Shown here: positions 34,463 through 48,520 of the stretch, piece after piece
How positions within the stretch are numbered: the first letter of the stretch is position 1
Layout of the letters: every line of letters starts with the position of its first letter
NCBI RefSeq assembly: GCF_900187975.1
Contig: NZ_FZPC01000006.1
Location: 62,001-126,000 of the forward strand
DNA length: 64,000 nucleotides
Origin: Pseudomonas delhiensis
Lineage (GTDB): Bacteria > Pseudomonadota > Gammaproteobacteria > Pseudomonadales > Pseudomonadaceae
Reading direction: 5' to 3'
Made by a program: the position numbers and the translations under genes
The notes under the pieces: generated by a model
Database searches by the model: none
What the model was told of the DNA's origin: nothing
The model's input: only the letters and a program-made list of their open reading frames with translations

Positions 34463-36309
34463 GCCGCGACGACAACCAGCGCTGGAAGGAAAAGTACCTC
34501 GCCAACATCGACCAGCAGGAGCGCCTGGAGCGCCGCTGGGAAACGCGCGTCGACCTGTTGCGCCGTGGCCTGGTGCGCAGCAGCCTGGCCGCCGAGGGCA
34601 GCGACAAGGCGGTCGACCAATGCATGCAGGAACTGCGCGAGCTGCTGCGCCGCAACGACATCGACGCCGGCCTGGCGCGGCTCATCCCGCGCCTGGAAAA
34701 GACCGTGCTGGACTCCGAGCAGCGCCGCCAGCAGCGCATTCGCCAGAACGTCACGGCGCTGCAGCAGATCGCCCAGCAGCTGCTGGGCCTGGACCTGCCG
34801 CGGGACGTGCGCCTGCCGCTGAAGCTGTTCGCCCGCGACCTGGAGGCGCGCGCCAGCCAGTCCCGCGAGCTGCCGGTGCTGCTCGGCGAGCTGGGCAGCC
34901 TGCAGCGGCGCGTGCTGGAGCAGCTGGCCGACGCCGAGGCGCCGCGCCCTGGCCTGCTGCAGCGCCTGTTCGGCGGCCGCGAAGAGGACGAGGACGGCCC
35001 CGCCCAGCCGGCAACCGCCACCCCTGGCACGCCGGCCAGCGAAACGCCGGCGGCGCCAGAGAGTGCCGAAGCCGCCGTGGCCATCGCGGCGCCGGCCCCG
35101 GCGGCAGTACAGGCCGACCCCGGGCTGCTGTCGCCCGCGCCGGCCGCCGCATTGCTGGACAGCCTGCCGCTGCCCGCCGACCTCATCCCCAGCGCGCCGC
35201 GCCCGGTGCTGCTGGACGGCGAGGGCGAGCAGCACTACGCCCTGCCGCCGATGCCCGAGCCCGGCTACAGCGCCGTGGCGCCGCACATCGAGGCCAGCCT
35301 GCTGAACCTGCTCGACCAGCTGCAACTGCCGGCCGCCTACCGCCCCCAGGCCCAGGCCCTGCGCGAACGCATCAACGGCAGCCTGAACTGGTACGAACTG
35401 GTGCCGGTGCTGGACGACCTGGCGGTGCTGGTGCTGGCCCTCAACGATAGCGGCCAGGCAGCCTTCGAGGGCTACCTGCACCAGCTCAACGACCGCCTGA
35501 GCACCTTCCTCGACAGCCTCGGCGCCGTGCAGCAGGGCCAGGACGCCGTGTCCGACAGCGCCCGGCGCCTGGACGACGACCTGCGCGACCAGGTCAGCGG
35601 CCTGCAGAGCAGCGTGCAGCAGGCCACCGACCTGGACAGCCTCAAGCGCTCGGTGGAAGGGCGCCTGGAAGGCCTGCTCGGCAGTATCGAGCGGCACCGC
35701 CAGGAACGCGAGGCCCGCGAGCGCGAGGCCGGGGAGCGCCTGCAGGCGCTGGTGGCGCGGGTTTCCTCGATGGAGGAAGAGGCGCGCACCTTCCAGGCCA
35801 GCATCGAGGACCAGCGGCAGAAGGCCCTGACCGACCCCCTCACCGGCCTGCCCAACCGCGCCGCCCTGAGCGAGCGCCTGGAACTGGAAGTGGCGCGGGT
35901 ACAGCGCTTCGGTGGCGAGCTGCTGCTGGCGGTGCTGGACGTCGACCACTTCAAGCGCATCAACGACGACTACGGCCACCTGGCCGGCGACAAGGTGCTG
36001 AAGATCATCGCCGGCGAACTGGCCAAGCGCCTGCGCAAGACCGACTTCATCGCCCGCTTCGGCGGCGAGGAATTCGTCGTGCTGCTGCCCTCCACCCCCC
36101 TGGATGGCGGCCGCCAGCTGCTGGAGGCGCTGCGCACGGCGGTGGAGCGCATCCCCTTCCATTTCAAGGGCGAACCGCTGGTCATCACCTGCTCCGCCGG
36201 CCTCACCCAGTTCCGCACCGGCGAACGCAACGAAGTGGCCTTCGAACGCGCCGACCAGGCCCTGTACCGCGCCAAGCGCGGCGGCCGCAACCGCCTGGAG
36301 ATGGGCTAG
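34459..36309 (+). CDS. dgcH: Diguanylate cyclase (DgcH-like)
   Basis: 616-residue cytoplasmic protein. A long helical N-terminus contains an Ala/Pro-rich linker (about residues 180-260), then a coiled-coil stretch rich in ERE/ARE heptads (about 405-455). The C-terminal GGDEF domain has an intact active site GGEEF (residues 535-539) and an intact inhibitory I-site RKTD (526-529) five residues upstream. It should make c-di-GMP and be product-inhibited. P. aeruginosa DgcH (PA5487) sits at the same place. It overlaps the EEP gene by ATGA. A REP element begins 11 bases after the stop. Confidence 0.9.
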   Translation: MSRDDNQRWKEKYLANIDQQERLERRWETRVDLLRRGLVRSSLAAEGSDKAVDQCMQELRELLRRNDIDAGLARLIPRLEKTVLDSEQRRQQRIRQNVTALQQIAQQLLGLDLPRDVRLPLKLFARDLEARASQSRELPVLLGELGSLQRRVLEQLADAEAPRPGLLQRLFGGREEDEDGPAQPATATPGTPASETPAAPESAEAAVAIAAPAPAAVQADPGLLSPAPAAALLDSLPLPADLIPSAPRPVLLDGEGEQHYALPPMPEPGYSAVAPHIEASLLNLLDQLQLPAAYRPQAQALRERINGSLNWYELVPVLDDLAVLVLALNDSGQAAFEGYLHQLNDRLSTFLDSLGAVQQGQDAVSDSARRLDDDLRDQVSGLQSSVQQATDLDSLKRSVEGRLEGLLGSIERHRQEREAREREAGERLQALVARVSSMEEEARTFQASIEDQRQKALTDPLTGLPNRAALSERLELEVARVQRFGGELLLAVLDVDHFKRINDDYGHLAGDKVLKIIAGELAKRLRKTDFIARFGGEEFVVLLPSTPLDGGRQLLEALRTAVERIPFHFKGEPLVITCSAGLTQFRTGERNEVAFERADQALYRAKRGGRNRLEMG

Positions 36310-36319
36310 GCCGCCCCCT

Positions 36320-36366
36320 GTAGGAGCGCGCCCTGCGCGCGAATCGCGGGCAGGGCCCGCTCCTAC
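36320..36366. repeat. 47-base two-armed REP palindrome
   Basis: Identical design to 13225-13271, with both GTAG heads intact. A GTCCGCGATAGCC-type repeat follows at 36393-36423. Confidence 0.8.
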
Positions 36367-36392
36367 AATTTGCCGAGGCACGGCATATCCCT

Positions 36393-36423
36393 GGAGGAGC
36401 GGGCTTTGTCCGCGATAGCCGGA
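36393..36423 (+). repeat. GTCCGCGATAGCC repeat
   Basis: GGAGGAGCGGGCTTTGTCCG then CGATAGCCGGA. It is a relative of 26518-26543 and 55026-55052, with a GGAG rather than GTAG head. Confidence 0.65.
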
Positions 36424-36530
36424 CGTCCCGGTGCGTTTCACGGATGAGATCCGCGCCGCCCCAAGCCCCGACCTCTCATCATCCAAGCTTGACGAATGAA
36501 AGCTCTTGGGTTTTGATTCGCACCTGTAAC

Positions 36531-36543
36531 TTTCGAATCGAAA
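36531..36543. promoter_or_regulatory. Operator candidate for GlmR
   Basis: TTTCGA-A-TCGAAA palindrome 12 bases before the glmR start. Related half-sites (TTTTGATTCG upstream, ATGTCGAAAC across the start) surround it. DeoR-family repressors often bind TTTCG-rich repeats, so autoregulation is plausible. Confidence 0.45.
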
Positions 36544-36554
36544 CATAAACCTTC

Positions 36555-37316
36555 ATGTCGAAACGCAACACGCCCCAGCGCCGCCACGAGATCCTCGCCC
36601 TGCTCAACCAGCAGGGGGAGGTCAGCGTGGACGACCTCGCCCGGCGTTTCGCCACCTCCGAGGTGACCATCCGCAAGGACCTGGCCGCCCTGGAGAGCAA
36701 CGGCCTGCTGCTGCGCCGCTACGGCGGCGCGGTGCCCATGCCGCAGGAACTGCTGGCCGAGCCGAGCCCGCCGCTGTCGCCCTACAAGCAGGCCATCGCC
36801 CGCGCCGCGGCGGCCTGCATCCGCGAGCACGCGCGGATCATCATCGACAGCGGCAGCACCACCGCCGCGCTGATCCCCGAGCTCGGGCACAAGCCCGGCC
36901 TGGTGGTGATGACCAACTCGCTGAACGTGGCCAACGCCCTGCGCGAACTGGAGCGCGAGCCGGTGCTGCTGATGACCGGCGGCACCTGGGACCCGCACTC
37001 GGAGTCGTTCCAGGGCCAGGTGGCGGAACAGGTGCTGCGTTCCTACGACTTCGACCAGTTGTTCATCGGCGCCGCCGGCCTCGACCCCGAGCGCGGCACC
37101 ACCACCTTCAACGAACTGCTCGGGCTCAGCCGGGTGATGGCCGAGGTCGCCCGCGAGGTGATCGTCATGGCCGAGGCCGACAAGCTCGGGCGGCGCATGC
37201 CCAACCTGGAGCTGCCGTGGAGCAGCGTCCAGACCCTGATCACCGACGAGCGCCTCAGCGACGAGGCCTGTGCCCAGATCGAGGCGCGCGGCGTGAAAGT
37301 CATACGCGCGCGCTGA
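36555..37316 (+). CDS. glmR: DeoR-family regulator GlmR
   Basis: 253-residue regulator. The N-terminal DeoR helix-turn-helix is VSVDDLARRFATSEVTIRKD (about residues 23-42), with the family signature LLLRRYGGAV. The C-terminal sugar-phosphate-sensing domain is of ISOCOT type (IIIDSGSTTAALIPEL and the MTGGTWDP segment). P. aeruginosa has this gene (PA5550) directly upstream of glmS, where it influences amino-sugar supply and envelope traits. glmS begins 21 bases after its stop, so they likely share a transcript. Confidence 0.92.
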   Translation: MSKRNTPQRRHEILALLNQQGEVSVDDLARRFATSEVTIRKDLAALESNGLLLRRYGGAVPMPQELLAEPSPPLSPYKQAIARAAAACIREHARIIIDSGSTTAALIPELGHKPGLVVMTNSLNVANALRELEREPVLLMTGGTWDPHSESFQGQVAEQVLRSYDFDQLFIGAAGLDPERGTTTFNELLGLSRVMAEVAREVIVMAEADKLGRRMPNLELPWSSVQTLITDERLSDEACAQIEARGVKVIRAR

Positions 37317-37337
37317 ACGAACCCAGGAGAACGCCCC

Positions 37338-39173
<1,836 letters not shown>

Positions 39174-39195
39174 GCCGCGGGCCCGGATGCATGAA

Positions 39196-39215
39196 AAGGC
39201 CCCGCGAGGGGCCTT
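39196..39215 (+). terminator. Hairpin after glmS
   Basis: AAGGCCCC pairs with GGGGCCTT over GCGA, 22 bases after the stop. It has only a short A-run ahead and no T-run, so it is a modest terminator candidate. Confidence 0.5.
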
Positions 39216-39240
39216 GGTACGCCCACCGCTGGCGCTACCT

Positions 39241-39287
39241 GTAGGAGCGCGCCCTGCCCGCGATTCGCGCGCAGGGCGCGCTCCTAC
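39241..39287. repeat. 47-base two-armed REP palindrome (arms swapped)
   Basis: GTAGGAGCGCGCCCTGCCCG on the left and CGCAGGGCGCGCTCCTAC on the right. It is a mosaic of the two arm types. The gap 39174-39515 also holds the palindrome at 39360-39392; no gene is seen in it. Confidence 0.8.
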
Positions 39288-39359
39288 ATGGCCTGGTGCC
39301 AGGGCAACCCGTTCGCGGTTATCCGCCGTTGGCCGGAAACACCGGTGCCCGACGGTAAT

Positions 39360-39392
39360 GGCGCATAACGCCATAGGCGTTATGCGCCCTAC
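39360..39392 (-). repeat. GTAGGGCGCAT palindrome
   Basis: GGCGCATAACGCC facing GGCGTTATGCGCC, ending CTAC. The same family forms the stop codons at 26603 and 62272; this copy is free-standing. Confidence 0.75.
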
Positions 39393-39515
39393 ACCGCGGG
39401 CCGGATGCGGTTGCCGCCGGCGGATTACCGAATCGTCATGCGCCCCTCAGGCTCCCGTTAGGCCCCGCTGCTTAAGGTGAAGGCAGTTTCCACCACCACC
39501 GACGAGGTGACTGCC

Positions 39516-39836
39516 ATGAACCCGATCCGCCCCTTCCTGCTCGCCGGCCTGCTCGGCGTTTCGTCCCTGGCCCTGGCCGAGAGCGGTGGCGACCGCACCT
39601 TCGCGCGCATGGAGCAGGCCCGCCAGGTGGCCATGCGCGGCGCCGCCGAGACGGCGGCCGCGGACTACCGGCGCTACGAGTACGGCATGCGCCTGGACAT
39701 CGCCCAGGTCCTGGAGGTCTCGCCGGCCAAGGGCTGCGGCGTGGTGCCGGTGCGCATGCGCTACCTGGATTCGGGCGGCGCCGAGCAGCGCCTGGAGTAC
39801 CGCGCCGAGCGCGTCAGCTGCAACCGCGGCAAGTGA
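39516..39836 (+). CDS. DUF2790-family small secreted protein
   Basis: 106-residue protein with signal peptide RPFLLAGLLGVSSLALA. The C-terminal half, YEYGMRLDIAQVLEV ... CGVVPVRMRYLDSGGAE ... LEYRAERVSC, matches the DUF2790 pattern as I recall it, with two cysteines that could form a disulphide. Pseudomonads carry several such proteins, often near metal-response genes, and their role is not established. It is convergent with czcS, whose stop lies immediately beside its own. The ATG at 39516 was chosen for the signal peptide and the upstream GAGGTGA. Confidence 0.75.
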   Translation: MNPIRPFLLAGLLGVSSLALAESGGDRTFARMEQARQVAMRGAAETAAADYRRYEYGMRLDIAQVLEVSPAKGCGVVPVRMRYLDSGGAEQRLEYRAERVSCNRGK

Positions 39837-41222
39837 TCAGGCGGCCGCCTCGGGGAAGCGCAGGTGGAAGCAGGTCGGCCCCTCCGGCCGGCTGTCCACC
39901 GCGACGCTGCCGCGGTGCAGGCTCATGATCGAGCGGACGATGGCCAGGCCCAGGCCGGTGCCGCCCTCGGCCCGCGAACGGCCGCCGTCGGCGCGGTAGA
40001 AGCGCTCGAACAGCCGCGGCAGGTGCTGCGGCGCTATCCCCGGGCCGGGGTTGGCGACGCTGAGGGTGGCGCCTTCCAGGCCGCTTTCGATGTCGATGCG
40101 CACCCGGCTGCCCTCCGGGGTGTGGCGGATGGCGTTGGACAGCAGGTTGGAGATCGCCCGCTGGACCATCAGGCGCTCGCCCATCACCCAGGCGTCGCCG
40201 TTCAACTCGATGTCCACCCGCTTGTCCTCCGCGGCGTAGAGGAACAGCTCCGCCACGCGGGCGGCCTCGTCCCCCAGCGACAGGCGCTCGAAGGGCACCT
40301 GGGCCTGGTTGACCTGGGCCAGGAACAGCATGTCGCTGACGATGCGCGACAGCCGTTCCAGTTCCTCGATGCCCGAGGCCAGCACGGCCTTGTACTCCTC
40401 CGCCGGGCGCTCCCGCGAGAGCGTCACCTGGGCCTTGCCCATCAGGTTGCCGATCGGCGAGCGCAGCTCGTGGGCGAGGTCGTCGGAGAACTGCGTGAGC
40501 TGCTGCACGCCCTGGTCCAGGCGGTGCAGCATCACGTTCAGCGCCTGGGCCACCTCGCCCAGCTCCAGAGGCAGCTTCTCCACCGGGATGCGGTGGCTGA
40601 GGTCCTCGGTGGAGATGTTCGCCGCCACCCGGCGGAAGCGCCGTAGCGGCGACAGCCCGCGCTGCACCGCGTACCAGGCGCCCAGGCCCACCAGCAGCAA
40701 CAGGAAGGGCACGCCGGCCAGCACCGAGCGGCGGAAGGCGCCGAGCAGGGCGTCGTCGTTGCTGCGTTCCAGGGTCAGCAGCACGCGCACGCTGGCGCCG
40801 TTGGCCAGGCGCACCACGCTGCTGGCGGTGAGCAGGCGCTGGCCGCCGGCGTCGGCCCAGGCGTGGTAGCCCAGGCCGGCGCCCGGCAGCAGGCGGTCGA
40901 GGCTGGCGCGGCGCAGCGGCGGGCCGGTGTCCAGCAGCGGCGCCTGGCCCGGGTGCGGGGCGAGCAGGGTCAGCGACAGGTTGTCGTGGCCGGCCACCAC
41001 GTCCAGCAGCTCGTGGGGGCCGCGGACCAGGTCGCGGTCGTCCAGGCCGGCGCCCAGGGCATGGCGCACCTGGCCGAGCTTGTCGGCCAGCTCGTTGCGC
41101 GCGCGGCTCTGCAACTCGTGGTCGAGGGCGCCGTAGGCGAGCAGCGCGAGCACCACCACCAGGCCGGCGCACAGCAGGCCGATGCCCAGGCCCAGGCGGG
41201 TGGACAGGCTGGCCGGCTTCAT
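39837..41222 (-). CDS. czcS: Heavy-metal sensor histidine kinase
   Basis: 461-residue inner-membrane kinase. TM1 is near residues 10-30, then a periplasmic sensor loop, TM2 around 168-190 ([15 protein letters not shown]), and a HAMP linker. The H-box is [15 protein letters not shown], and the N/G boxes are [16 protein letters not shown] and [16 protein letters not shown]. It belongs to the CusS/CzcS/CopS group sensing Zn, Cd, Co or Cu. The start ATG at 41222 overlaps the end of czcR by ATGA. Zn/Cd/Co sensing is inferred from linkage to czcCBA. Confidence 0.9.
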   Translation of the reverse strand: MKPASLSTRLGLGIGLLCAGLVVVLALLAYGALDHELQSRARNELADKLGQVRHALGAGLDDRDLVRGPHELLDVVAGHDNLSLTLLAPHPGQAPLLDTGPPLRRASLDRLLPGAGLGYHAWADAGGQRLLTASSVVRLANGASVRVLLTLERSNDDALLGAFRRSVLAGVPFLLLLVGLGAWYAVQRGLSPLRRFRRVAANISTEDLSHRIPVEKLPLELGEVAQALNVMLHRLDQGVQQLTQFSDDLAHELRSPIGNLMGKAQVTLSRERPAEEYKAVLASGIEELERLSRIVSDMLFLAQVNQAQVPFERLSLGDEAARVAELFLYAAEDKRVDIELNGDAWVMGERLMVQRAISNLLSNAIRHTPEGSRVRIDIESGLEGATLSVANPGPGIAPQHLPRLFERFYRADGGRSRAEGGTGLGLAIVRSIMSLHRGSVAVDSRPEGPTCFHLRFPEAAA

Positions 41223-41893
41223 TCGCGGGCCTCGAGCACGTAGCCGACGCCGCGCAGGGTGTGGATCAGCTTGCTGTCGAAGGGGTCGTCGACCTTCAGC
41301 CGCAGGCGGCGGATGGTGACCTCCACCACGTTGGTGTCGCAGTCGAAGTTCATGTCCCACACCAGCGAGATGATCTGGGTGCGCGTCAGCACCTCGCCGC
41401 TGCGGCTCATCAACAGGTGCAGCAGGGCGAACTCCTTGGTGGTCAGGTCGATGCGCCGGCCCTCGCGGTAGGCGCGGTGGCGCGCCGGGTCCAGCTCCAG
41501 GGCGGCCACCTGCAGCACCGGCGGCGCGCTCACCCGCTCGCTGCGGCGCAGCAGGGTGCGCACCCGGGCGAGCAGCTCGGGGAACTCGAAGGGCTTCACC
41601 AGGTAGTCGTCGGCGCCCAGCTCCAGGCCGCGCACGCGCTCGGCCAGGCGGCCGCGGGCGGTGAGCAGCATGACCCGCGTGTCGCTCTCGCGGCGCAGCT
41701 GGCGGAGCACTTCCCAGCCGTCCATCTGCGGCATGTTCACGTCGAGGATGATCAGTTCGTAGCTGCCCTGGCGCGCCAGGTGCAGGCCGTCGACGCCATT
41801 GCCGGCGCGGTCGACCACGAAGCCGCTCTCGCTCAGGCCCTGGTGCAGGTAATCGGCGGTCTTGGCCTCGTCTTCCACCACTAGGATTCGCAT
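41219..41893 (-). CDS. czcR: Heavy-metal response regulator
   Basis: 224-residue OmpR-family response regulator. The receiver domain starts [16 protein letters not shown], with phosphoacceptor Asp51 in [13 protein letters not shown] and the switch Lys in [10 protein letters not shown]. The winged-helix domain ends [15 protein letters not shown] and [16 protein letters not shown] at 41893 is the standard family start; a GTG at 41905 is in frame. Co-transcribed with czcS and divergent from czcCBA. In P. aeruginosa CzcR activates czcCBA and represses oprD. An OprD-family gene lies just beyond the efflux operon here. Confidence 0.92.
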   Translation of the reverse strand: MRILVVEDEAKTADYLHQGLSESGFVVDRAGNGVDGLHLARQGSYELIILDVNMPQMDGWEVLRQLRRESDTRVMLLTARGRLAERVRGLELGADDYLVKPFEFPELLARVRTLLRRSERVSAPPVLQVAALELDPARHRAYREGRRIDLTTKEFALLHLLMSRSGEVLTRTQIISLVWDMNFDCDTNVVEVTIRRLRLKVDDPFDSKLIHTLRGVGYVLEARE

Positions 41894-42263
41894 ATGGGCA
41901 GTCACCTTCCATTCAGTAATCTGACAATTCTGTTCATATTCGTTGTGCGATTTACGGATATATCCGCTCGGAACTTTCCGGTAATTAACGGTGGGCGAGG
42001 CTGAGGGCTGTAGTTGCTAAAGGGTCAATATCCAGGCCCGTCCAATGATGTTTCCGGATATTGCCCAGGCGCCTTTACTGGATGCATAAGCCGCTGATGC
42101 ATATGGGTTTGTCCGAGCGGCGCCGGGAATCAGGAACCGGTCGCGAATAGCGGCACGGGCAATGGTAGACAGGAATAAGGCGGTTTTTCCTTGTCTGTCA
42201 TATTTGTAATTGGCAGGTCACCTTGCCGATAAAAGGCCGGCATTACCTTGGCGACACTTGGCG

Positions 42264-42280
42264 CAACTTTCCGAAAGTTG
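42264..42280. promoter_or_regulatory. 17-base palindrome upstream of czcC
   Basis: CAACTTTC-C-GAAAGTTG, 63 bases before the czcC start in the 450-base czcR-czcC gap (41894-42343). It is a candidate regulator site. The rest of that gap is AT-richer than its surroundings, with no gene that I can support. Confidence 0.45.
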
Positions 42281-42343
42281 CCGCCGATTCATACGTGGAA
42301 GCCGCCCGCGGTTTCCATCCGAAGTCGTTTCCCGAGGTGTGCC

Positions 42344-43606
42344 GTGTCCTACCGTCGTGCCCTGTTCCGGCGGCCGGCTGCGGGCCTGTGTCCGTGGCCG
42401 GCGCCCCTGTCGCTGTTCCTGCTGCTGTTCGGCCTGCTGGGCGGGCCGGCCGAGGCCCGTACCCTGGGCTTCGACGAGGCCCTGCGCAGCGCGTTGGGCG
42501 CCAACCCCGAACTGGCCGCCGTGGCCCGTGGCCCGGGCATCGCCGAGGGCGAGCGGCGCCAGGCGGCGTTGCTGCCGAACCCGAGCCTGTCCTGGGAGAC
42601 GGAAGACACCCGCCGCGACCGTTCCACCACCACCCTCTCCCTGACCCAGCCCCTGGAGCTGGGCGGCAAGCGTGGCGCGCGGCTGGCCGTGGCCGAGCGT
42701 GGCGAGGCGATCGCCGAAATGGAGCTGGAAGTGCGCCGCAACGCGCTGCGCGCCGAGGTGCTGGAGGCCTTCCAGGCTGCCCAGCAGGCCCAGGAGCGCC
42801 TGCGCCTGGGCGAGGAATCGGTATCGCTGGGCCAGCGCGCCCTGCGTGCCGCCGAGGCGCGGGTGCGCGCCGGCAAATCGGCGCCGCTGGAGGCGACGCG
42901 GGCACAGGTGCAACTGGCCGAGGTGGAGCTGGACCTGCAGCGCGCACGCATCGGCCGCGACCAGGCCTACCGCGTGCTGGCCGGGCTCATGGGGCAGGCC
43001 GAGCCGGGCTTCGCCGAGGTGACGGGCAACGCCGATCTGCCGGCGCCGCCCCGGGCCGCGCAGCTGCTGCGGCGCCTGGACGAGGCTGCCGAGCTGCGCC
43101 TGGCGCTGCTGCAGGTCGACCAGCGCGAGGCCGCCGTGCAACTGGCGCGGGCCGAGCGCGTGCCCAACCTCGACGTCAGCCTGGGCAGCCAGTACGACCA
43201 CGAGGCCCGCGAGCGGGTGAACCTGGTCGGGCTGTCCCTGCCGCTGCCGTTGTTCGACCGCAACCAGGGCCGCCTGCTGGCCGAGGCGCGCCGCGCCGAC
43301 CAGGCCCGCGACCTGCGCAACGCCACCGAGCTGCGCCTGCGCCGCGAGACGCAGCAGGCCCTGGACCTGTGGGGCACCGCCCGGTACGAGGCGCGGACCC
43401 TGCGCGACACCCTGCTGCCGGCTGCGCGCCAGGCCCTGGACAGCGCCACCCGCGGTTTCGAGATGGGCAAGTTCGGCTTCCTGGAAGTGCTCGACGCCCA
43501 GCGCACCCTGCTCGCCGCGCGTGACCAGTACCTGCAGGCGCTGGCGCGCCTCGCCGAGGCCCGCGGGCGCACCGAGCGCATCTTCGGCGACCTGGCGCCG
43601 CGCTGA
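42344..43606 (+). CDS. czcC: CzcC-type outer-membrane efflux protein
   Basis: 420-residue TolC-like channel of a tripartite metal efflux pump. The signal sequence (PLSLFLLLFGLLGGPAEA) is followed by long amphipathic helices, two OEP repeats and the LPLPLFDRNQGRLLAEARR segment typical of CzcC/CusC. I chose GTG at 42344 (GAGGTG just upstream), giving the usual length. An ATG at 42248 would add 32 basic residues and cover the operator-like palindrome. Its stop overlaps the start of a 56-codon ORF as TGATG. Confidence 0.88.
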   Translation: MSYRRALFRRPAAGLCPWPAPLSLFLLLFGLLGGPAEARTLGFDEALRSALGANPELAAVARGPGIAEGERRQAALLPNPSLSWETEDTRRDRSTTTLSLTQPLELGGKRGARLAVAERGEAIAEMELEVRRNALRAEVLEAFQAAQQAQERLRLGEESVSLGQRALRAAEARVRAGKSAPLEATRAQVQLAEVELDLQRARIGRDQAYRVLAGLMGQAEPGFAEVTGNADLPAPPRAAQLLRRLDEAAELRLALLQVDQREAAVQLARAERVPNLDVSLGSQYDHEARERVNLVGLSLPLPLFDRNQGRLLAEARRADQARDLRNATELRLRRETQQALDLWGTARYEARTLRDTLLPAARQALDSATRGFEMGKFGFLEVLDAQRTLLAARDQYLQALARLAEARGRTERIFGDLAPR

Positions 43607-43776
43607 TGGCCGGGGGCTCCCTGTGCGCCCGGCTGTCGTCGGTGCTGCTGGCGGCGGTAGCGCTGGCCGCCGGCGGCCACCTTCCCTACCAGGCCCCTGG
43701 CTCCGCCGCCGGGCACTGGTGCATCCATGACCTGTTCCGCGCCCTGGGCGCGCTGTCGAGCCTGATCGGCGCCTGA
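43606..43776 (+). CDS. Small secreted or membrane protein in the czc operon
   Basis: 56-codon ORF that starts inside the czcC stop (TGATG) and ends 25 bases before czcB. Its hydrophobic N-terminus (RLSSVLLAAVALAAGG) could be a signal peptide or anchor. The tail contains HLPYQAPG, GHWCIHDLF with one Cys and several His, and ends LGALSSLIGA. I do not recognise it. The coupling to czcC and the His/Cys content suggest a small accessory of the pump or a periplasmic metal-binding peptide, in the spirit of CzcI, but no homology is claimed. Confidence 0.55.
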   Translation: MAGGSLCARLSSVLLAAVALAAGGHLPYQAPGSAAGHWCIHDLFRALGALSSLIGA

Positions 43777-43801
43777 GGCGCGGGGCCATCCGGGAGAGTC
43801 C

Positions 43802-45052
43802 ATGAAGTCGAGAGAAACGAAGATCGCCGCCGCCATGCTGTTCCTGCTGGCGCTGGGCGGCGCCGCCACCCTGTTGCCGGGCGGTGCCGCCCAGGCGCCC
43901 GAAGGGCAGGGCGAGGCGGGCGCCCACGCCGACGGCGAACACCATGGCGAGGCCGCCACCACCGCGCCTGTTGACGCCAAGGACCATGGCGACGACGAGC
44001 GCCACGCCGGGGCCGGCGGGCATGGCGAGGAAGAAGACGCCGGCCTGCGCCTGAGCGACGAGCAGCTGCATGCGGCCGGCGTGGCGCTGGAGCCTGCCGC
44101 GCCGGCGGCGTTGTCCGCGCGCCTGACGCTGCCCGGCGAGATCGCCTTCGACGCCGACCGCACCGCGCACCTGGTGCCGCGGGTGGCCGGGGTGGTGCAG
44201 CAGGTGGCGGCCGAGCTGGGCCAGGCGGTGAAGCGCGGCGAGCTGCTGGCGGTGATCGCCAGCCCGCAGTTGTCCGACCTGCGCAGCGAACTGGCGGCGG
44301 CGCAGCGACGCTTCGAGCTGGCGCGGGTGACCGATGAGCGCGAGCGCCAGCTGTGGCGGGAAAAGGTCTCCGCCGAGCAGGACTACCTGCAGGCGCGCCA
44401 GGCCCGCCAGGAAGCCGAGATCGCCCTGGCCAACGCGCGACAGCGGCTCGGCGCCCTGGGCGGCGCCGGCGGCGACCGCTACGAGCTGCGCGCGCCCTTC
44501 GACGGCGTGGTGGTGGAGAAGCACCTGGTGCAGGGCGAGGTGGTCGACGCCAGCAGCGCCGCCTTCACCCTCTCCGACCTGTCGCGGGTCTGGGCCACCT
44601 TCGCCGTGGCGCCGCGGGACCTGGCCTGGGTGCAGCTGGGCAAGGCGGCGCAGGTCGAGGCGGTGGACCTGGGCATGCGCGCCGAGGGCCGCGTCGCCCA
44701 GGTCGGCAGCCTGCTGGGCGAGCAGTCGCGCATGGCCAGCGCCCGGGTGGTGGTGGCGAACCCCGGCGGCGCCTGGCGGCCGGGCCTGCCGGTGCAGGTG
44801 ACGCTGGCCGCCGCGCCACGGGCGGCGGCGGTCAGCGTGGCGGAGGCGGCCGTGCAGCGCCTGGAGGAACGGGACGTGGTGTTCGTCCGCCGCGACGGCG
44901 CCTTCGTCGCCCAGCCGGTGCGCCTGGGCGCCCGCGCCCAGGGCCGGGTGGAGGTGCTGCAGGGCCTGGCGGCCGGCGAGCAGGTCGCCGCCGCCGGCAG
45001 CTTCGTCCTCAAGTCGGAGCTGGGCAAGGCCAGCGCCGAGCACGCCCACTGA
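43802..45052 (+). CDS. czcB: CzcB-type periplasmic adaptor
   Basis: 416-residue membrane fusion protein linking CzcA and CzcC. After an N-terminal anchor (AAAMLFLLALGGAATLLPGG) comes a 50-residue His/Asp/Glu-rich stretch (about 40-78, with HADGEHHGE, DHGDDERH and HGEEED), probably a metal-binding arm. Then come the lipoyl/barrel-sandwich (VPRVAGVVQQVAAELGQAV), an alpha-hairpin rich in QARQ/ELAAAQ and the beta-barrel (RAPFDGVVVEKHLVQGEVV). Lies between the small ORF and czcA with 25- and 15-base gaps. Confidence 0.92.
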   Translation: MKSRETKIAAAMLFLLALGGAATLLPGGAAQAPEGQGEAGAHADGEHHGEAATTAPVDAKDHGDDERHAGAGGHGEEEDAGLRLSDEQLHAAGVALEPAAPAALSARLTLPGEIAFDADRTAHLVPRVAGVVQQVAAELGQAVKRGELLAVIASPQLSDLRSELAAAQRRFELARVTDERERQLWREKVSAEQDYLQARQARQEAEIALANARQRLGALGGAGGDRYELRAPFDGVVVEKHLVQGEVVDASSAAFTLSDLSRVWATFAVAPRDLAWVQLGKAAQVEAVDLGMRAEGRVAQVGSLLGEQSRMASARVVVANPGGAWRPGLPVQVTLAAAPRAAAVSVAEAAVQRLEERDVVFVRRDGAFVAQPVRLGARAQGRVEVLQGLAAGEQVAAAGSFVLKSELGKASAEHAH

Positions 45053-48199
<3,147 letters not shown>

Positions 48200-48214
48200 G
48201 CCCGGCCGAAAAAA

Positions 48215-48236
48215 AGGCGCCCGCAGGTGGGCGCCT
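48215..48236 (+). terminator. Hairpin after czcA
   Basis: AGGCGCCC pairs with GGGCGCCT over 6 bases, preceded by an A-run. In the czcA direction it lacks a T-run, so it would be stronger as a terminator for minus-strand transcription. Confidence 0.5.
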
Positions 48237-48425
48237 CAGGGGCCGTCTCTCACCAAAGGAGCTTTCGCTGCCGAGACGACCGTCAGTTCACACGAGTGGG
48301 GGCTGACGGAACCATTGGACCCTGCCGCCACTAACAGGACGCTGAGCAGAACATGACGATTCTGACAGCGGGAAATTCAGGGGGCGTTCACCACCGGTTC
48401 CGCTGGATGTGCCGAGGTGCTCTTC

Positions 48426-48456
48426 GTAGGATGGGTTGAGCCTTGGCGAAACCCAT
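48426..48456. repeat. GTAGGATGGGTT repeat
   Basis: GTAGGATGGGTTGAGCCTTG then GCGAAACCCAT. It is a GTAG-headed palindrome of a sequence distinct from the other families, with the GCTCTTC flank shared with the main REP family. Confidence 0.6.
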
Positions 48457-48473
48457 GCGGCCTCCTCCACCTT

Positions 48474-48520
48474 GTAGGAGCGGGCCCTGCCCGCGATTCG
48501 CGCGCAGGGCGCGCTCCTAC
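48474..48520. repeat. 47-base two-armed REP palindrome (arms swapped)
   Basis: Starts GTAGGAGCGGGCCCTGCCCG and ends CAGGGCGCGCTCCTAC, the mirror arrangement of 13225-13271. The convergent gap 48200-48659 contains only terminators and repeats. Confidence 0.8.

Noticed and set aside
37317-37337. glmS ribozyme or riboswitch in the glmR-glmS gap
   Set aside because: Only 21 bases separate the genes; the ribozyme is a feature of Gram-positive glmS leaders.
39837-41912. An apparent CzcR-CzcS fusion of 691 codons
   Set aside because: The upstream part is the czcR region read out of frame; the proper czcR frame and the ATGA overlap with czcS are intact.
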